Assembly: GCF_039540975.1 (NCBI RefSeq)
Contig: NZ_BAABFL010000419.1
Location: 1-18,294 of the forward strand
DNA: 18,294 bases
Direction of reading: 5' to 3'
From: Kistimonas scapharcae
GTDB taxonomy: Bacteria; Pseudomonadota; Gammaproteobacteria; Pseudomonadales; Endozoicomonadaceae
Shown here: one piece after another, positions 7,803-15,653 of the stretch
How positions within the stretch are numbered: the stretch's first letter is position 1
Layout: the number at the start of each line of letters is the position of its first letter
Position numbers and translations under genes: made by a program
Notes under the pieces: generated by a model
Database searches by the model: none
Seen by the model: the letters and a program-made list of their open reading frames with translations, nothing else
What the model was told of the DNA's origin: nothing

Positions 7803-7860
7803 TAATCTACTGTATATACCGCTTGGTAATACAGTGATTGCCAAACGGTATGACAGATTA
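7803..7860. repeat. Imperfect inverted repeat in the ribE-lon gap
   Basis: The core arms (7816-7830 and 7837-7851) match at 13 of 15 positions, with one of the other two able to form a G-U pair, around a six-base loop. The outer hexamers TAATCT (7803-7808) and AGATTA (7855-7860) are also complementary. A second, overlapping dyad pairs ACTGTAT (7809-7815) with ATACAGT (7829-7835). Confidence 0.6.
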
Positions 7861-7952
7861 TGGACGCCAGATCAGGCAGGCGCTATAAATATAAGTAGCT
7901 CACTACAGTGTCCAAGCGTGGGTTGCCTACGCTGCTGAGCTTAAGCAAGAAA

Positions 7953-8000
7953 GAAAGCCGCTCAACCTGCATATATGGGTTCCGCGGCTTTTCTCTTTTC
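7953..8000 (+). terminator. Plus-strand terminator-like hairpin
   Basis: AAAGCCGC (7954-7961) pairs with GCGGCTTT (7984-7991). AACC and GGTT form an inner helix, and a T-rich tail (TTTTCTCTTTTC) follows. It would end transcripts reading rightward from ribE or from the gap. Confidence 0.65.
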
Positions 8001-8004
8001 TGGG

Positions 8005-8040
8005 TAAAAAAGCCTGAGCACTTTGAGGCGCTCAGGCTGT
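8005..8040 (-). terminator. Terminator of lon
   Basis: AGCCTGAGC (8011-8019) pairs with GCTCAGGCT (8030-8038). On the minus strand the stem is followed by five T residues (complement of 8006-8010). It lies about 25 bases after the lon stop. Confidence 0.85.
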
Positions 8041-8063
8041 TGAAGGTTTAGGTGACGTTCTTA

Positions 8064-10463
8064 TCAGAAGATGATCTTCACAACGTCACTGAATCGCTTG
8101 GCAAAGTGTACGGTCATACCTTCCTGGATATAGTCAGGTAATTCATCATAATCCCGCTTATTCGCCTCAGGCAGAATGACCTCATGGATACCGCTGCGCC
8201 TTGCCGCAATCACTTTTTCACGAATGCCGCCTACCGGTAATACCAGTCCTGTGAGTGTTAACTCACCGGTCATGGCCAGTGGTCGTGGTTTCTGGTTGCG
8301 CGCCAGACTCAGCAGGGCGCTGGCCATGGTGACGCCAGCACTCGGGCCATCCTTCGGCGTGGCACCTTCTGGCACGTGCAGGTGAATAAACGCCTTGTCG
8401 AAGAAGTCAGAAGGGCCGCCATACTTTTTCAGATTGCTCATTACATAGCTGTAGGCGATTTCGGCGGATTCTTTCATCACCTCGCCCAACTTGCCGGTCA
8501 GTTTGAAGCCAGGACGAAGCGTATGGATGCAAGATGCTTCAACTGGCAGTGTCGCACCACCCAGAGAAGTCCAGGCAAGACCCGTGATAACGCCGACGCC
8601 CTGCACAATTTTCTCTTTGCGGAAATACGGTGCACCGAGATAATCAGGCAGATTCTTCGCGGTGATCGTTAACTTCAGCTCTGGTTCTTTCAGAATTTGC
8701 ACGACAGATTTGCGAATAATCCGCGCGAGTAGTTTTTCCAGGTGGCGAACACCGGATTCCCGGGCATAGCCTTCAATCACTTGTTTCAGTGTCGCATCGG
8801 AAAGTTTGATCTGGCTCTTTTTCAGGCCCGCCTTTTTCAGCTGCTTGGGCCAGAGGTGGTTTTTGGCAATCGCCACTTTCTCACGGGTGATGTAGCCGGC
8901 AAGGCGGATCATATCCATTCGGTCAAGCAGCGGGCCTGGTATGGTATCCAGCTGATTGGCCGTACAGATAAACAGAACCTTGGACAGGTCGATACGCATG
9001 TCCAGGTAGTGATCCAGGAATTCGGTATTTTGGGAGGGATCCAGCACTTCCAGCAGTGCGGAGGCAGGGTCGCCTCGGAATGATGAACCGATCTTGTCGA
9101 TCTCATCCAGCATGATAACCGGGTTGGCAACATCCACTTCCTTCAGCGCCTGAACCAGCTTACCGGGCATGGCGCCAATGTAGGTCCGGCGATGGCCCTT
9201 GATCTCGGATTCATCCCGCATCCCGCCAAGGCTGAAGCGGTAGAATTTGCGTCCCAGGGCTTCGGCTACGGATGTACCAATCGAGGTTTTGCCGACACCG
9301 GGAGGGCCAACCAATAACAAAATAGATCCAGAGACTTCGCCTTTGTAAGCACCGACGGCCAGGAATTCAATAATTCTGTCTTTGACATCATCCAGCCCGT
9401 CATGATCGCGGTCGAGCACTTTGCGGGCATTGTCTAAATCCAGCTTGTCTTCAGAGCAGACGCCCCAGGGAACTGATGTAGCCCAGTCAAGGTAGTTGCG
9501 GGTGACGCCAAATTCCGGTGAGCCGATTTCCAGCAGAGCCAGCTTGTGCAACTCTTCATCAATTTTCTTCTGTACGGGCTCCGGAACGGTTTTACTTTTC
9601 AGGCGCTGTTGGAATTCTTCGATTTCAGCGGTTTTGTCATCTTTGGAAATGCCCAGTTCCCGTTGAATGACCTTGAGCTGTTCTTTCAGGAAGAATTCGC
9701 GTTGATGCTTGCTGATCTTGAGGTTAACCGCTTCACTGATTTCGCTCTGCAGCTTGGCGACTTCTTGTTCCTTACGGATCAGCACCAGCACTTTTTCCAT
9801 ACGGCGTTGTACAGAAACGGTTTCCAGCACTTCCTGCAATTCAGCACCGCGGGCGGTGGTGATGGCTGCAGCAAAATCAGCCAGCGGTGACGGGTCGCGA
9901 GGGCTGAACCGGTTCAGGTAGTTTTTCAGTTCTTCACTGTAGAGCGGGTTCAGCGGCAGCAGTTCCTTGATGGCGTTGATCAGCGCCATGGCGTAAGCCT
10001 TCAGGGTATCCGGGTCTTCTTCGCTGCTGACCGGGTAGGTCACCTGGACCAGATAGGGCGGGGTGCGGCGCAACCATTTGACGATCTTGAAGCGCTGCAT
10101 ACCGAGAGCGATAAACTGGATCTGGTCATCCACTTCCACCAGGTTGTGAATCTTGACGGCACAACCAATCTCGGGGAACTGGTCCGGCGTGGCTTCGTCT
10201 GACTCGGGGATATTGTCGATAAACGACAACCCCATGACTGTCTGGTCCGACTGGGCGACCCGCTTGAGGGTGTCTTCCCAGGGGGCGGCAGCGAACACCA
10301 GTGGCTGAACCTGGGCCGGGAAAAAGGGCCGGTTGCTGGCAGGAATCAGGTAGAGTTTGTCTGGCAGCGCCTGCTGGGGAATGACCAGTCCGGTGCCGGC
10401 CTGGGTGGATTCTTCAGCTTCATCGGAAATGATTTCCGGGGATTCTTTCTCTTGTTCGCTCAT
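8064..10463 (-). CDS. lon: ATP-dependent Lon protease, divergent AsrA-like type
   Basis: Lon is a hexameric AAA+ serine protease that degrades misfolded and regulatory proteins in the cytoplasm. All parts are present: an N-terminal substrate-binding domain, the Walker A motif GPPGVGKTS (near residue 386), Walker B VIMLDEIDKIG, and a protease domain with the Ser-Lys dyad in KDGPSAG (Ser708) and REKVIAARR (Lys750). The N-terminus reads LPDKLYLIPASNRPFFPAQV rather than the usual Lon opening, which resembles the second, AsrA-like Lon of Pseudomonas. The neighbours are not clpX and hupB, so a housekeeping lon may lie elsewhere. I favour the ATG at 10463 (799 residues, opening MSEQEKESPE). An ATG at 10496 adds 11 residues; neither start has a clear ribosome-binding site. 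Confidence 0.95.
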   Translation of the reverse strand: MSEQEKESPEIISDEAEESTQAGTGLVIPQQALPDKLYLIPASNRPFFPAQVQPLVFAAAPWEDTLKRVAQSDQTVMGLSFIDNIPESDEATPDQFPEIGCAVKIHNLVEVDDQIQFIALGMQRFKIVKWLRRTPPYLVQVTYPVSSEEDPDTLKAYAMALINAIKELLPLNPLYSEELKNYLNRFSPRDPSPLADFAAAITTARGAELQEVLETVSVQRRMEKVLVLIRKEQEVAKLQSEISEAVNLKISKHQREFFLKEQLKVIQRELGISKDDKTAEIEEFQQRLKSKTVPEPVQKKIDEELHKLALLEIGSPEFGVTRNYLDWATSVPWGVCSEDKLDLDNARKVLDRDHDGLDDVKDRIIEFLAVGAYKGEVSGSILLLVGPPGVGKTSIGTSVAEALGRKFYRFSLGGMRDESEIKGHRRTYIGAMPGKLVQALKEVDVANPVIMLDEIDKIGSSFRGDPASALLEVLDPSQNTEFLDHYLDMRIDLSKVLFICTANQLDTIPGPLLDRMDMIRLAGYITREKVAIAKNHLWPKQLKKAGLKKSQIKLSDATLKQVIEGYARESGVRHLEKLLARIIRKSVVQILKEPELKLTITAKNLPDYLGAPYFRKEKIVQGVGVITGLAWTSLGGATLPVEASCIHTLRPGFKLTGKLGEVMKESAEIAYSYVMSNLKKYGGPSDFFDKAFIHLHVPEGATPKDGPSAGVTMASALLSLARNQKPRPLAMTGELTLTGLVLPVGGIREKVIAARRSGIHEVILPEANKRDYDELPDYIQEGMTVHFAKRFSDVVKIIF

Positions 10464-10795
10464 TGTACACCGAATGCTGTTTCCAGGTTTTGCCATCCCT
10501 GCCGTCAGGAAGCTGACGCTTTGCCGGTTTTGCGGACCCTGAGGATGACTGAAATGACATCATGCCTCTATAGATTGGGATGGCGACGAGGTTTTTAAAT
10601 GGTGATACGTTAATTATGGCCAATATGCGCCTGCCTGTTGGAAATCGCGATGATTTCTGTCAGGGGAAATGACCAGCGGTAGCAGGTTGGGGTAGTGAAT
10701 TGCTTTTTTATGCGCCGGGCCGTGTAATGAGGGGCGCGAGACCGCCATTGGCACAACAATAATAACGATAAAAAGAATAATTACAGGAGAGAGTC
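10464..10795. other. Divergent region between lon and the chalcone-isomerase-like gene
   Basis: I see no gene. On the lon side there is a small hairpin, CGTCAG (10503-10508) with CTGACG (10513-10518), and a sigma-32-like promoter (10572-10599). The 100 bases before the rightward gene are A-rich near its AGGAGAG ribosome-binding site (around 10784) but show no clear promoter. Confidence 0.5.
10572..10599 (-). promoter_or_regulatory. Possible heat-shock (sigma-32) promoter of lon
   Basis: Read on the minus strand, TTTAAAA (10599-10593) and CCCAATCT (10579-10572) are 13 bases apart. They resemble the sigma-32 boxes CTTGAAA and CCCCATNT, with the -10 box missing one defined base. lon is a classic sigma-32 target, which supports the reading; the -35 box is weak. 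Confidence 0.4.
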
Positions 10796-11479
10796 ATGGG
10801 AATACGGCGCACGCTGACCGTAGGATCCCTGTTCTCATCGTCGCAGTGTGACAGGAACAGACACTTTATCTGGCTGAAATGGCCACTCTTACTTCTGATG
10901 CTGGCGCCGCCGGCCTGGAGCCTGACCATCAAGGGGGTCGATATCCCCGAGGTGCTGCCCGCCCGGGACAGTCGTCCGGAGCTGGTCTTGAATGGCGCGG
11001 CCCTGCGAACCCAGTACCTGCTGGTGAATACCTACATCGGCCAGCTCTACCTGGAACAGCCCATGCAGTCGGCCGAGGCGATTTTTGCTGATGATGGTCA
11101 CAAACGCATGGTATTTCATGTGCTGATGAAGCGTATCAGTGCCCGCCGTGTGGCTAATGCGCTCTATGAAGCCCTGCAGCTCAATATCACCAAAGAGGAG
11201 CAGCAGGCGCTGGAATCCGAGATCAATACCATGATCAGTATGTTTGAAGGGCGGATGAAGGCAGGCGATACCGGAGAAATTGATTATATTCCCGGGCTGG
11301 GCACCCGGGTTCGCATCAGTGGCAAGGATAAAGGGATAATTCCGGGCAAGGCTTTCTTTAATGCGCTGCTCTCGGTCTGGATTGGTGAAAACCCCATCAA
11401 CCGGACGTTCAAGGAAGGCATTCTCGGGCTTGAGGTTTCTGAGCCGATTGAGGTCGCTGAACAGGATCAGGGTGCCTGA
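10796..11479 (+). CDS. Exported chalcone-isomerase-like protein
   Basis: A 227-residue protein with a long N-terminal region, a hydrophobic stretch (WPLLLLMLAPP, about residues 29-39) and a likely signal cleavage near AWS/LT, so it is probably periplasmic. The mature part fits the bacterial chalcone-isomerase-like family: an opening on GVDIPEVL, the strand pair LVLNGAALRTQYLLVNTYIG, an MVFHVLMKRIS strand, a central helix, and the end segment PGKAFFNALLSVWIGENPIN. Bacterial members generally lack chalcone chemistry and their function is unknown; fatty-acid or ligand binding has been suggested for the fold. AGGAGAG precedes the ATG. The stop codon directly abuts that of convergent rarD inside a perfect palindrome. 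Confidence 0.85.
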   Translation: MGIRRTLTVGSLFSSSQCDRNRHFIWLKWPLLLLMLAPPAWSLTIKGVDIPEVLPARDSRPELVLNGAALRTQYLLVNTYIGQLYLEQPMQSAEAIFADDGHKRMVFHVLMKRISARRVANALYEALQLNITKEEQQALESEINTMISMFEGRMKAGDTGEIDYIPGLGTRVRISGKDKGIIPGKAFFNALLSVWIGENPINRTFKEGILGLEVSEPIEVAEQDQGA

Positions 11480-11491
11480 TCAGGCACCCTG
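11468..11491. repeat. Perfect 24-bp palindrome spanning two convergent stop codons
   Basis: CAGGGTGCCTGA (11468-11479) is followed directly by its exact reverse complement (11480-11491). The centre lies between the TGA of the chalcone-isomerase-like gene and the TGA of rarD, so both proteins end Gln-Gly-Ala. RNA from either strand can form a 10-bp GC-rich stem with a four-base loop. No T tract follows on either strand, so it is not a standard terminator. Confidence 0.95.
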
Positions 11492-12385
11492 CCGCCATCC
11501 CCGTCGAAGGCTGTCTGCGGTAAAGACAGCCAACGCTATCCAGATAAACAGAAAGCTGACCAGTTTGTTATTGTCGAACGGTTCGTTATAGACAAAAATC
11601 GCCAGGCACAGCGACAGACTGGGGCCGATGTATTGGGTGAATCCCAGTGTTGATAGCCGGATACGCGTTGCGGCTGCGGTGAACAGCAGCAGTGGCACGG
11701 TTGTGATAACCCCGGCAAACATCAGCCAAAGGCTAAGCTCGGACTGTTCTACCCGAAAGGCATGGCTGTCTGTACTGACCAGGTAGCCAAACCAGACCAG
11801 ACAGAAAGGCAGCATTAATGCCGTTTCTGCCAGCAGACCGCTGACCGCTGGCAATGCAGCTTGTTTACGTACCAGCCCGTAAAAACCAAACGTAATGGCA
11901 AGCACCAGTGCCACAATGGGCAGTTTGCCGGTCGTGATGACCTGCCAGGCAACACCGGTTAAGGCCAGCAGAACGGCCAGGACTTGAGGGCGTGTCAGGC
12001 GTTCCTGCAGAAACAGCATGCCTAGCAGAACATTGACCAGCGGATTGATGAAATAGCCAAGGCTGGCCTCGGTAATACGATCATTGCCCACGGCCCAGAT
12101 AAAGGTCAGCCAGTTCACGGCGATCAGGCTGGAGGAGAGCAGCAGGATCCGACAGGTTCGCCAGTTACGCAGTGCCGCAAGGGATTGCTTGCACGCCGAA
12201 CCTTGCCAGAAACTCAGCAGCCAGAGTGCGCCGCCAAGTAGCAGGAATGACCAGAATACCCGGTGTGCCAGCACCTCCATGGCGGAGGCGGCTTCCACCT
12301 GTTTAAAGTAAACCGGCATAAAACCATAAAAGCAGAAGGCGGCGATCGCAAAAAAAAGGCCGGAGCGGGTATTGGTCTGTGTCAC
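11480..12385 (-). CDS. rarD: RarD-type EamA-family transporter
   Basis: A polytopic inner-membrane protein of the drug/metabolite transporter superfamily, about ten hydrophobic segments in two EamA repeats. RarD features are the opening SGLFFAIAAFCFYGFMPVYFK, EVLAHRVFWSF, NWLTFIWAVGNDRITEASLGYFINPL, and the second half with LSTLGFTQYIGPSLSLCLA. E. coli RarD was named for a chloramphenicol phenotype and its substrate is not established. I choose the GTG at 12385 (301 residues; E. coli 296), because the homologous part begins there. The open frame extends to a TTG at 12499, adding 38 unconserved residues without a ribosome-binding site. The GTG also lacks a good one, so the start is uncertain. 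Confidence 0.9.
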   Translation of the reverse strand: MTQTNTRSGLFFAIAAFCFYGFMPVYFKQVEAASAMEVLAHRVFWSFLLLGGALWLLSFWQGSACKQSLAALRNWRTCRILLLSSSLIAVNWLTFIWAVGNDRITEASLGYFINPLVNVLLGMLFLQERLTRPQVLAVLLALTGVAWQVITTGKLPIVALVLAITFGFYGLVRKQAALPAVSGLLAETALMLPFCLVWFGYLVSTDSHAFRVEQSELSLWLMFAGVITTVPLLLFTAAATRIRLSTLGFTQYIGPSLSLCLAIFVYNEPFDNNKLVSFLFIWIALAVFTADSLRRGWRQGA

Positions 12386-12714
12386 TGCGTTACCGTTATA
12401 CCGGGTTTCCGCAGGCTGGCTGAGATGGGCCGCAACCTGAGAAACCTCATCCTTTGGAAAAATTGTTTTTTTCTGAACTGCGCTGATAAAAAAGAACAAT
12501 CTATCGGGCGCGGGGTCTACTGTTGCGGGGAAAGCTGCGTTAGAATGCGCGCCTTCAACAACATAGATTTCAGCCGGCAGGGTAGGCGGCCCGTTCTGGG
12601 GCGCACCGTATCGGCTAACGTATTCTAAGCGAAAGCGCCCGCGTTAATCACGCATCAATCAGACGCTATTACTATTCATCCGTTTCGAGAGAACAGTTCC
12701 CTGGAGTTAGGTAG
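12386..12714. other. Divergent region between rarD and the MarC-family gene
   Basis: I see no gene. TAGAAT at 12541-12546 could be a -10 box for the rightward gene, but no good -35 box is present. Nothing else stands out apart from the unconserved open extension of rarD on the left. Confidence 0.4.
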
Positions 12715-13383
12715 ATGGCTCACAGCCTCATGGAGTTCGCACTCCTTTGTCTGACCTCATTATTTACCATGATCAACCCGGTCAGCATTACACCGGTATT
12801 CAGTTCGATCACGGCCGATTTACCGGTGCAACAGGCCCGTCATGTGGCGTTGAAAGCGACCATGACGGCGTTTGCGATCCTGGTCACCTTTGCGTTGACC
12901 GGTTCGATTATTTTCAAGGTGTTTGCGATTTCCGTGAACAGCCTGAAGATCGTCGGTGGTGTGCTGTTCTTCCTGATGGGCTATGAAATGGTTCAGGCGC
13001 GTATGGGCCGCACCCGGATCGACAAGCAGGAAGAGATGGAAGACCTGGAGGAATACACCAATAACGTGGCGATCACGCCGCTGGCAATTCCGTTGATCTG
13101 TGGCCCGGGCGCCATTGCGACCGTGATCATTCTGATGGAGCAGCACAAGGATATCCTGTTCCGTTCGGTGCTGTTCCTGTCAATCCTGACCGTAATTGGC
13201 GTGACCTACCTGTTCCTGTTGTTCGCCAAGCCGATCATGGATCGCCTGGGTGAAAGTGGTAACAAGGTGCTGATGCGGATTATGGGTTTGATCGTGATGG
13301 TTATCGCGGTGGAATACTTCTTTGGTGGCTTAAAGCCGATGCTGAGGGATATTTTCGAAATCGTCCCGTTGTCAAACCCGTAA
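12715..13383 (+). CDS. MarC-family integral membrane protein
   Basis: A 222-residue inner-membrane protein with about six hydrophobic segments. It has the MarC/UPF0056 pattern: an N-terminal helix with TMINPVSITPVF, a second with LKIVGGVLFFLMGYEM, a charged cytoplasmic loop rich in Glu, then ITPLAIPLICGPGAIATVIILM, and a C-terminal pair ending near the conserved RIMGLIVMVIAVEYFFGGL. E. coli members are MarC, YchE and YhgN; the family is annotated as NAAT transporter, but MarC itself has no proven drug role. A GGAGTTAGG stretch precedes the ATG. It ends seven bases before the convergent unknown gene, with no clear terminator between them. Confidence 0.92.
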   Translation: MAHSLMEFALLCLTSLFTMINPVSITPVFSSITADLPVQQARHVALKATMTAFAILVTFALTGSIIFKVFAISVNSLKIVGGVLFFLMGYEMVQARMGRTRIDKQEEMEDLEEYTNNVAITPLAIPLICGPGAIATVIILMEQHKDILFRSVLFLSILTVIGVTYLFLLFAKPIMDRLGESGNKVLMRIMGLIVMVIAVEYFFGGLKPMLRDIFEIVPLSNP

Positions 13384-13390
13384 CTCTCTA

Positions 13391-13828
13391 TCAGGCTGCC
13401 TGGCTCTGGTCCGGCAGTTTGATCGGCCGTTTGGCCGTTTCTTCCCCGCAGATATCAGGAAGCTCGACGTGCGCGGCTTCCTGCTCCAGAAACAGTAATG
13501 CGTCTTCCAGATGTTTGAATTGCCGCTGCCGGTAACAACTGGCGCCACGGCGATCCCGGTATTCCATATAAAGGAAAACGCGAGATTCAATAAAGACCTT
13601 GTGGAATTTCACCTTCCCAGCTGCCAGCCAGCAGTAAATCGGGCAATGGTAGCGGGTGTGATGAATGTGGCGACTGAATGCATCAAGGTGGACGATGGTG
13701 TCAGAAAGGATTTCAGTCGCGGGCTTGCGTGTAGGGTGGTGGAAGGTAACAGTCCCGCTGACGGAGTCCATAGTAGCGCCTGGAAGGTAAAAATGCCGGT
13801 TGTCGTTCTGACAGTCAATAAGCTGCAT
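13391..13828 (-). CDS. Unknown 145-residue cytoplasmic protein
   Basis: I do not recognise this protein. It has no signal peptide or membrane segment. It is rich in His, Tyr and Phe in the first hundred residues and ends in an acidic helix (FKHLEDALLFLEQEAAHVE) and a charged tail. I prefer this strand to an overlapping plus-strand frame (13511-13891) because AAGGTGATT lies just ahead of the ATG at 13828, a good ribosome-binding site, and because the predicted helix at its end looks natural. The gene is convergent with the MarC-family gene. It could be a lineage-specific gene. Confidence 0.6.
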   Translation of the reverse strand: MQLIDCQNDNRHFYLPGATMDSVSGTVTFHHPTRKPATEILSDTIVHLDAFSRHIHHTRYHCPIYCWLAAGKVKFHKVFIESRVFLYMEYRDRRGASCYRQRQFKHLEDALLFLEQEAAHVELPDICGEETAKRPIKLPDQSQAA

Positions 13829-13961
13829 TTAATCACCTTTGTTATATCGCCTCAATATATGGATGCGGGCAGGGTAGAATCGTCGCAGTGATGATCGATG
13901 GAAATGGGTAGTGGTTTTGACGCCGCTATTCCGTAAATGCCGCAGAGTGTGCCAGATGAGG

Positions 13962-13988
13962 TTGTTTCAGGCACGGAACTGGTATACA
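13962..13988 (+). promoter_or_regulatory. Putative promoter of tRNA-Ser
   Basis: An extended -10 (TG-G-TATACA, 13980-13988) with a weak TTGTTT at 13962-13967, 15 bases from the -10 hexamer. The expected start near 13995 would place a small hairpin (TTTCGGG at 14000-14006 with CCCGAAA at 14013-14019) in the 5' leader of the tRNA. Confidence 0.45.
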
Positions 13989-14035
13989 TTTCGCCTCGCT
14001 TTCGGGGCACAGCCCGAAACGAAAGCAGATCAGCT

Positions 14036-14123
14036 GGTGAGGTGTCCGAGTGGCTGAAGGAGCACGCCTGGAAAGTGTGTATACGGCAACGTATCGAGGG
14101 TTCGAATCCCTCCCTCACCGCCA
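14036..14123 (+). tRNA. tRNA-Ser (GGA)
   Basis: An 88-nt class II tRNA with a long variable arm (GTGTATACGGCAACGTATC region), as serine tRNAs have. The acceptor GGTGAGG pairs with CCTCACC, the discriminator is G and CCA is encoded. The anticodon loop CTGGAAA has GGA at 14070-14072. Open frames on both strands across it are artefacts of the tRNA. Confidence 0.97.
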
Positions 14124-14130
14124 GAATTGA

Positions 14131-14164
14131 AAAGCCTGCTACTCAATAAGTAGCAGGCTTTTTT
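14131..14164 (+). terminator. Terminator of tRNA-Ser
   Basis: AAAGCCTGCTACT (14131-14143) pairs perfectly with AGTAGCAGGCTTT (14149-14161) around CAATA, with further T residues. Confidence 0.93.
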
Positions 14165-14587
14165 GCGTTTGCGGCTTGCGGTAAATCATTACATACCGTT
14201 ACAGGTGGCTATGAGGCTTCGTCCTATCATTGCTATCTCTGCTTGCCTGATTTCAGGGCATGATGCTGTGTCAGTCATCTCTGGTGAAGCAATGCTGCAG
14301 TAGTCATAGTAACCTCGTCCAGCAACGAATGACTCGTGTACTGCCGTGATCGTGAACGATGCCATCATATTTATGTAATGAAGCTGTGTTTTCCTCTCCG
14401 TTGTGGTTTGCAAAATCACCTGACACCTTAAATAGCTAATGCTGACGTTTTCCATTGACTGGCATGCACACTGCATAGATTGGGTTGCAAAAGGAAAAAC
14501 GCTTTTAACTTACCTAACAGTTGATGAACGGGTTAGCCGTTAAAATAGGTATCGAAAGGGTTACAGACCTGGTTGTAAGGAAGGGAT
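14165..14587. other. Intergenic region with weak ORFs
   Basis: Nothing here is convincing. A minus-strand frame (14189-14476, up to 95 residues) has no good ribosome-binding site and no recognisable family. A 30-codon plus-strand frame starts at an ATG after AGGTGG near 14210. TTGACT (14455-14460) and TAGATT (14476-14481), 15 bases apart, could be a weak promoter for the following exported protein. Confidence 0.35.
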
Positions 14588-14950
14588 ATGGAAAAGCCTG
14601 GCCCAAGCATGATGTTAGGGAGTCTCCTGACCATCTTCTTTTTTCTTCTGGTTGTACCTGTCGCCTTAGCCCGTCAGAAAGAGGGTAACCTGGGGCCAAT
14701 ATCCAGTGGCAGTTTCGCGATAATTCTCTCTATCATGCCGACAATCAGGCATTTTCAACCCATCATTGAGGATGTTGTTGGCCAGGAAACAACCTGCTTT
14801 TCCAGTTATGGCTTGCCCGTTATAGCAAAAACAGAATCTGACTATTGCCCGCATGCCAACTTCACCGTTGAGCGGGATGGTGAGGTCTGCATAACAACGA
14901 ATCATTCAGACGTGGAGCATTTGGACAGCATCATTATTGAACCCATTTGA
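14588..14950 (+). CDS. Small exported protein of unknown function
   Basis: I do not recognise this 120-residue protein. It has a strong signal peptide: a hydrophobic run LLTIFFFLLVVPV (residues 13-25) and an AXA cleavage site at Ala28 (ALA/RQ). The mature part, about 92 residues, has three cysteines (70, 87 and 101), so one disulfide and a free Cys are possible in the periplasm or outside. A hydrophobic stretch (FAIILSIMP) follows shortly after the signal. The ribosome-binding site AAGGAAGG just before the ATG is excellent and supports a real gene. A Sel1-repeat gene begins 70 bases downstream on the same strand and could share the transcript. Confidence 0.6.
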   Translation: MEKPGPSMMLGSLLTIFFFLLVVPVALARQKEGNLGPISSGSFAIILSIMPTIRHFQPIIEDVVGQETTCFSSYGLPVIAKTESDYCPHANFTVERDGEVCITTNHSDVEHLDSIIIEPI

Positions 14951-15020
14951 TGACGTTAGCAGTGTGGTTGCACCTGTTTAGTGCCATCTCCAGGAAAGGA
15001 GCCTGATAAGGACGATAATA

Positions 15021-15602
15021 ATGAAGAAGAAAGAAAGCATAAAAAGCATGATCAGCTGGTGGATACTGGCGGCTAAACAGGGGGATGTCAGTGCGCAATG
15101 TATGCTGGGTCATCATCCTGGCTGGCGGCAGGATTTTCGACAGGCCGCTTATTGGCAGCGAAAGGCGTTAAAACATAACGGGCAACACCAAAGGAAAATC
15201 CATCGTCTTTATTGCAACCCGAAGAACGAATCACCCGCTAACCAAAAACAATTAGCGCGTTGGTATAAAAAATATGCGCGGGAAGGCCATGCCGCCATGC
15301 AAACGCTGCTTGCCATTCGGTATGCCATGGGGAAAGGTGTTCCGGAAAATCATCGTGTTGCACTTTACTGGTATAAAAAAGCCGCGGTGCAAAACCAGGC
15401 TGAGGCCCAATATTTTCTGGGGATGGCCTATGCGTCCGGTGCTGGCACCCCGGTTAATTACAAGAAGGCCTGCCTGTGGTTTTCTCTGGCGATTGCCAAT
15501 GGTATTCAGGAAGCGGTGATCTCGCAAAACCTGATCAAAGGTGCGTTAACACCGGAATTGAATGCGGCGGCTCAGGAAATCATGGAAACATTGTCGTGCT
15601 GA
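15021..15602 (+). CDS. Sel1-repeat protein
   Basis: A 193-residue protein of TPR-like Sel1 repeats, helical-pair modules that bind other proteins. A degenerate repeat begins near residue 13 (WWILAAKQGDVSAQCMLG). Two good ones follow at about 80-112 (ARWYKKYAREGHAAMQ, GKGVPEN) and 113-148 (ALYWYKKAAVQNQAEAQYFL, GAGTPVNYKK), then a partial one (ACLWFSLAIANG). Residues 35-75 are basic and not repeat-like, perhaps an eroded repeat. I see no signal peptide, so it is cytoplasmic unless a specialised secretion system handles it. AAGGA lies 7-11 bases before the ATG. Sel1 proteins are common in host-associated bacteria, some as effectors, but many have housekeeping roles. The partner here is unknown. 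Confidence 0.85.
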   Translation: MKKKESIKSMISWWILAAKQGDVSAQCMLGHHPGWRQDFRQAAYWQRKALKHNGQHQRKIHRLYCNPKNESPANQKQLARWYKKYAREGHAAMQTLLAIRYAMGKGVPENHRVALYWYKKAAVQNQAEAQYFLGMAYASGAGTPVNYKKACLWFSLAIANGIQEAVISQNLIKGALTPELNAAAQEIMETLSC

Positions 15603-15653
15603 AGGCCGGATGGATATTGCTGACACTCATCACGCCTGTGCGGTGCACCAGCA

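Larger units (their letters stand above)
7730..8005 (+). ncRNA. Candidate small RNA or long structured 3' UTR between ribE and lon
   Basis: No protein gene is visible in this gap. It holds possible promoter boxes (TTGAAT at 7791-7796, TATATA at 7813-7818, 16-base spacer), a strong imperfect inverted repeat (7816-7830 with 7837-7851), and a plus-strand terminator hairpin at about 7953-8000, some 225 bases after ribE stops. That terminator needs a plus-strand transcript: either ribE mRNA with a long 3' UTR or an independent RNA of roughly 170 nt. I do not recognise a known RNA family. The inverted repeat overlaps the -10 box, so it may instead be an operator. Confidence 0.3.

Noticed and set aside
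7730..8063. FMN riboswitch or LexA box in the ribE-lon gap
   Set aside because: The conserved FMN riboswitch core sequences are absent and it is downstream of ribE; the CTGTATATAC stretch lacks the second CAG half-site at the right spacing.
13511..13891. 126-codon plus-strand frame opposite the unknown 145-residue gene
   Set aside because: The minus-strand frame has a better ribosome-binding site and a more natural composition; only one can be real.
13852..14149. Open frames on both strands across 13852-14149, one starting MREGFEPSIRCRIHTF
   Set aside because: They run through the tRNA-Ser gene; this peptide is a well-known artefact of translating the antisense of a serine tRNA.
14189..14476. 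95-codon minus-strand frame after tRNA-Ser
   Set aside because: No ribosome-binding site and no recognisable features; kept only as a remark on the intergenic region.
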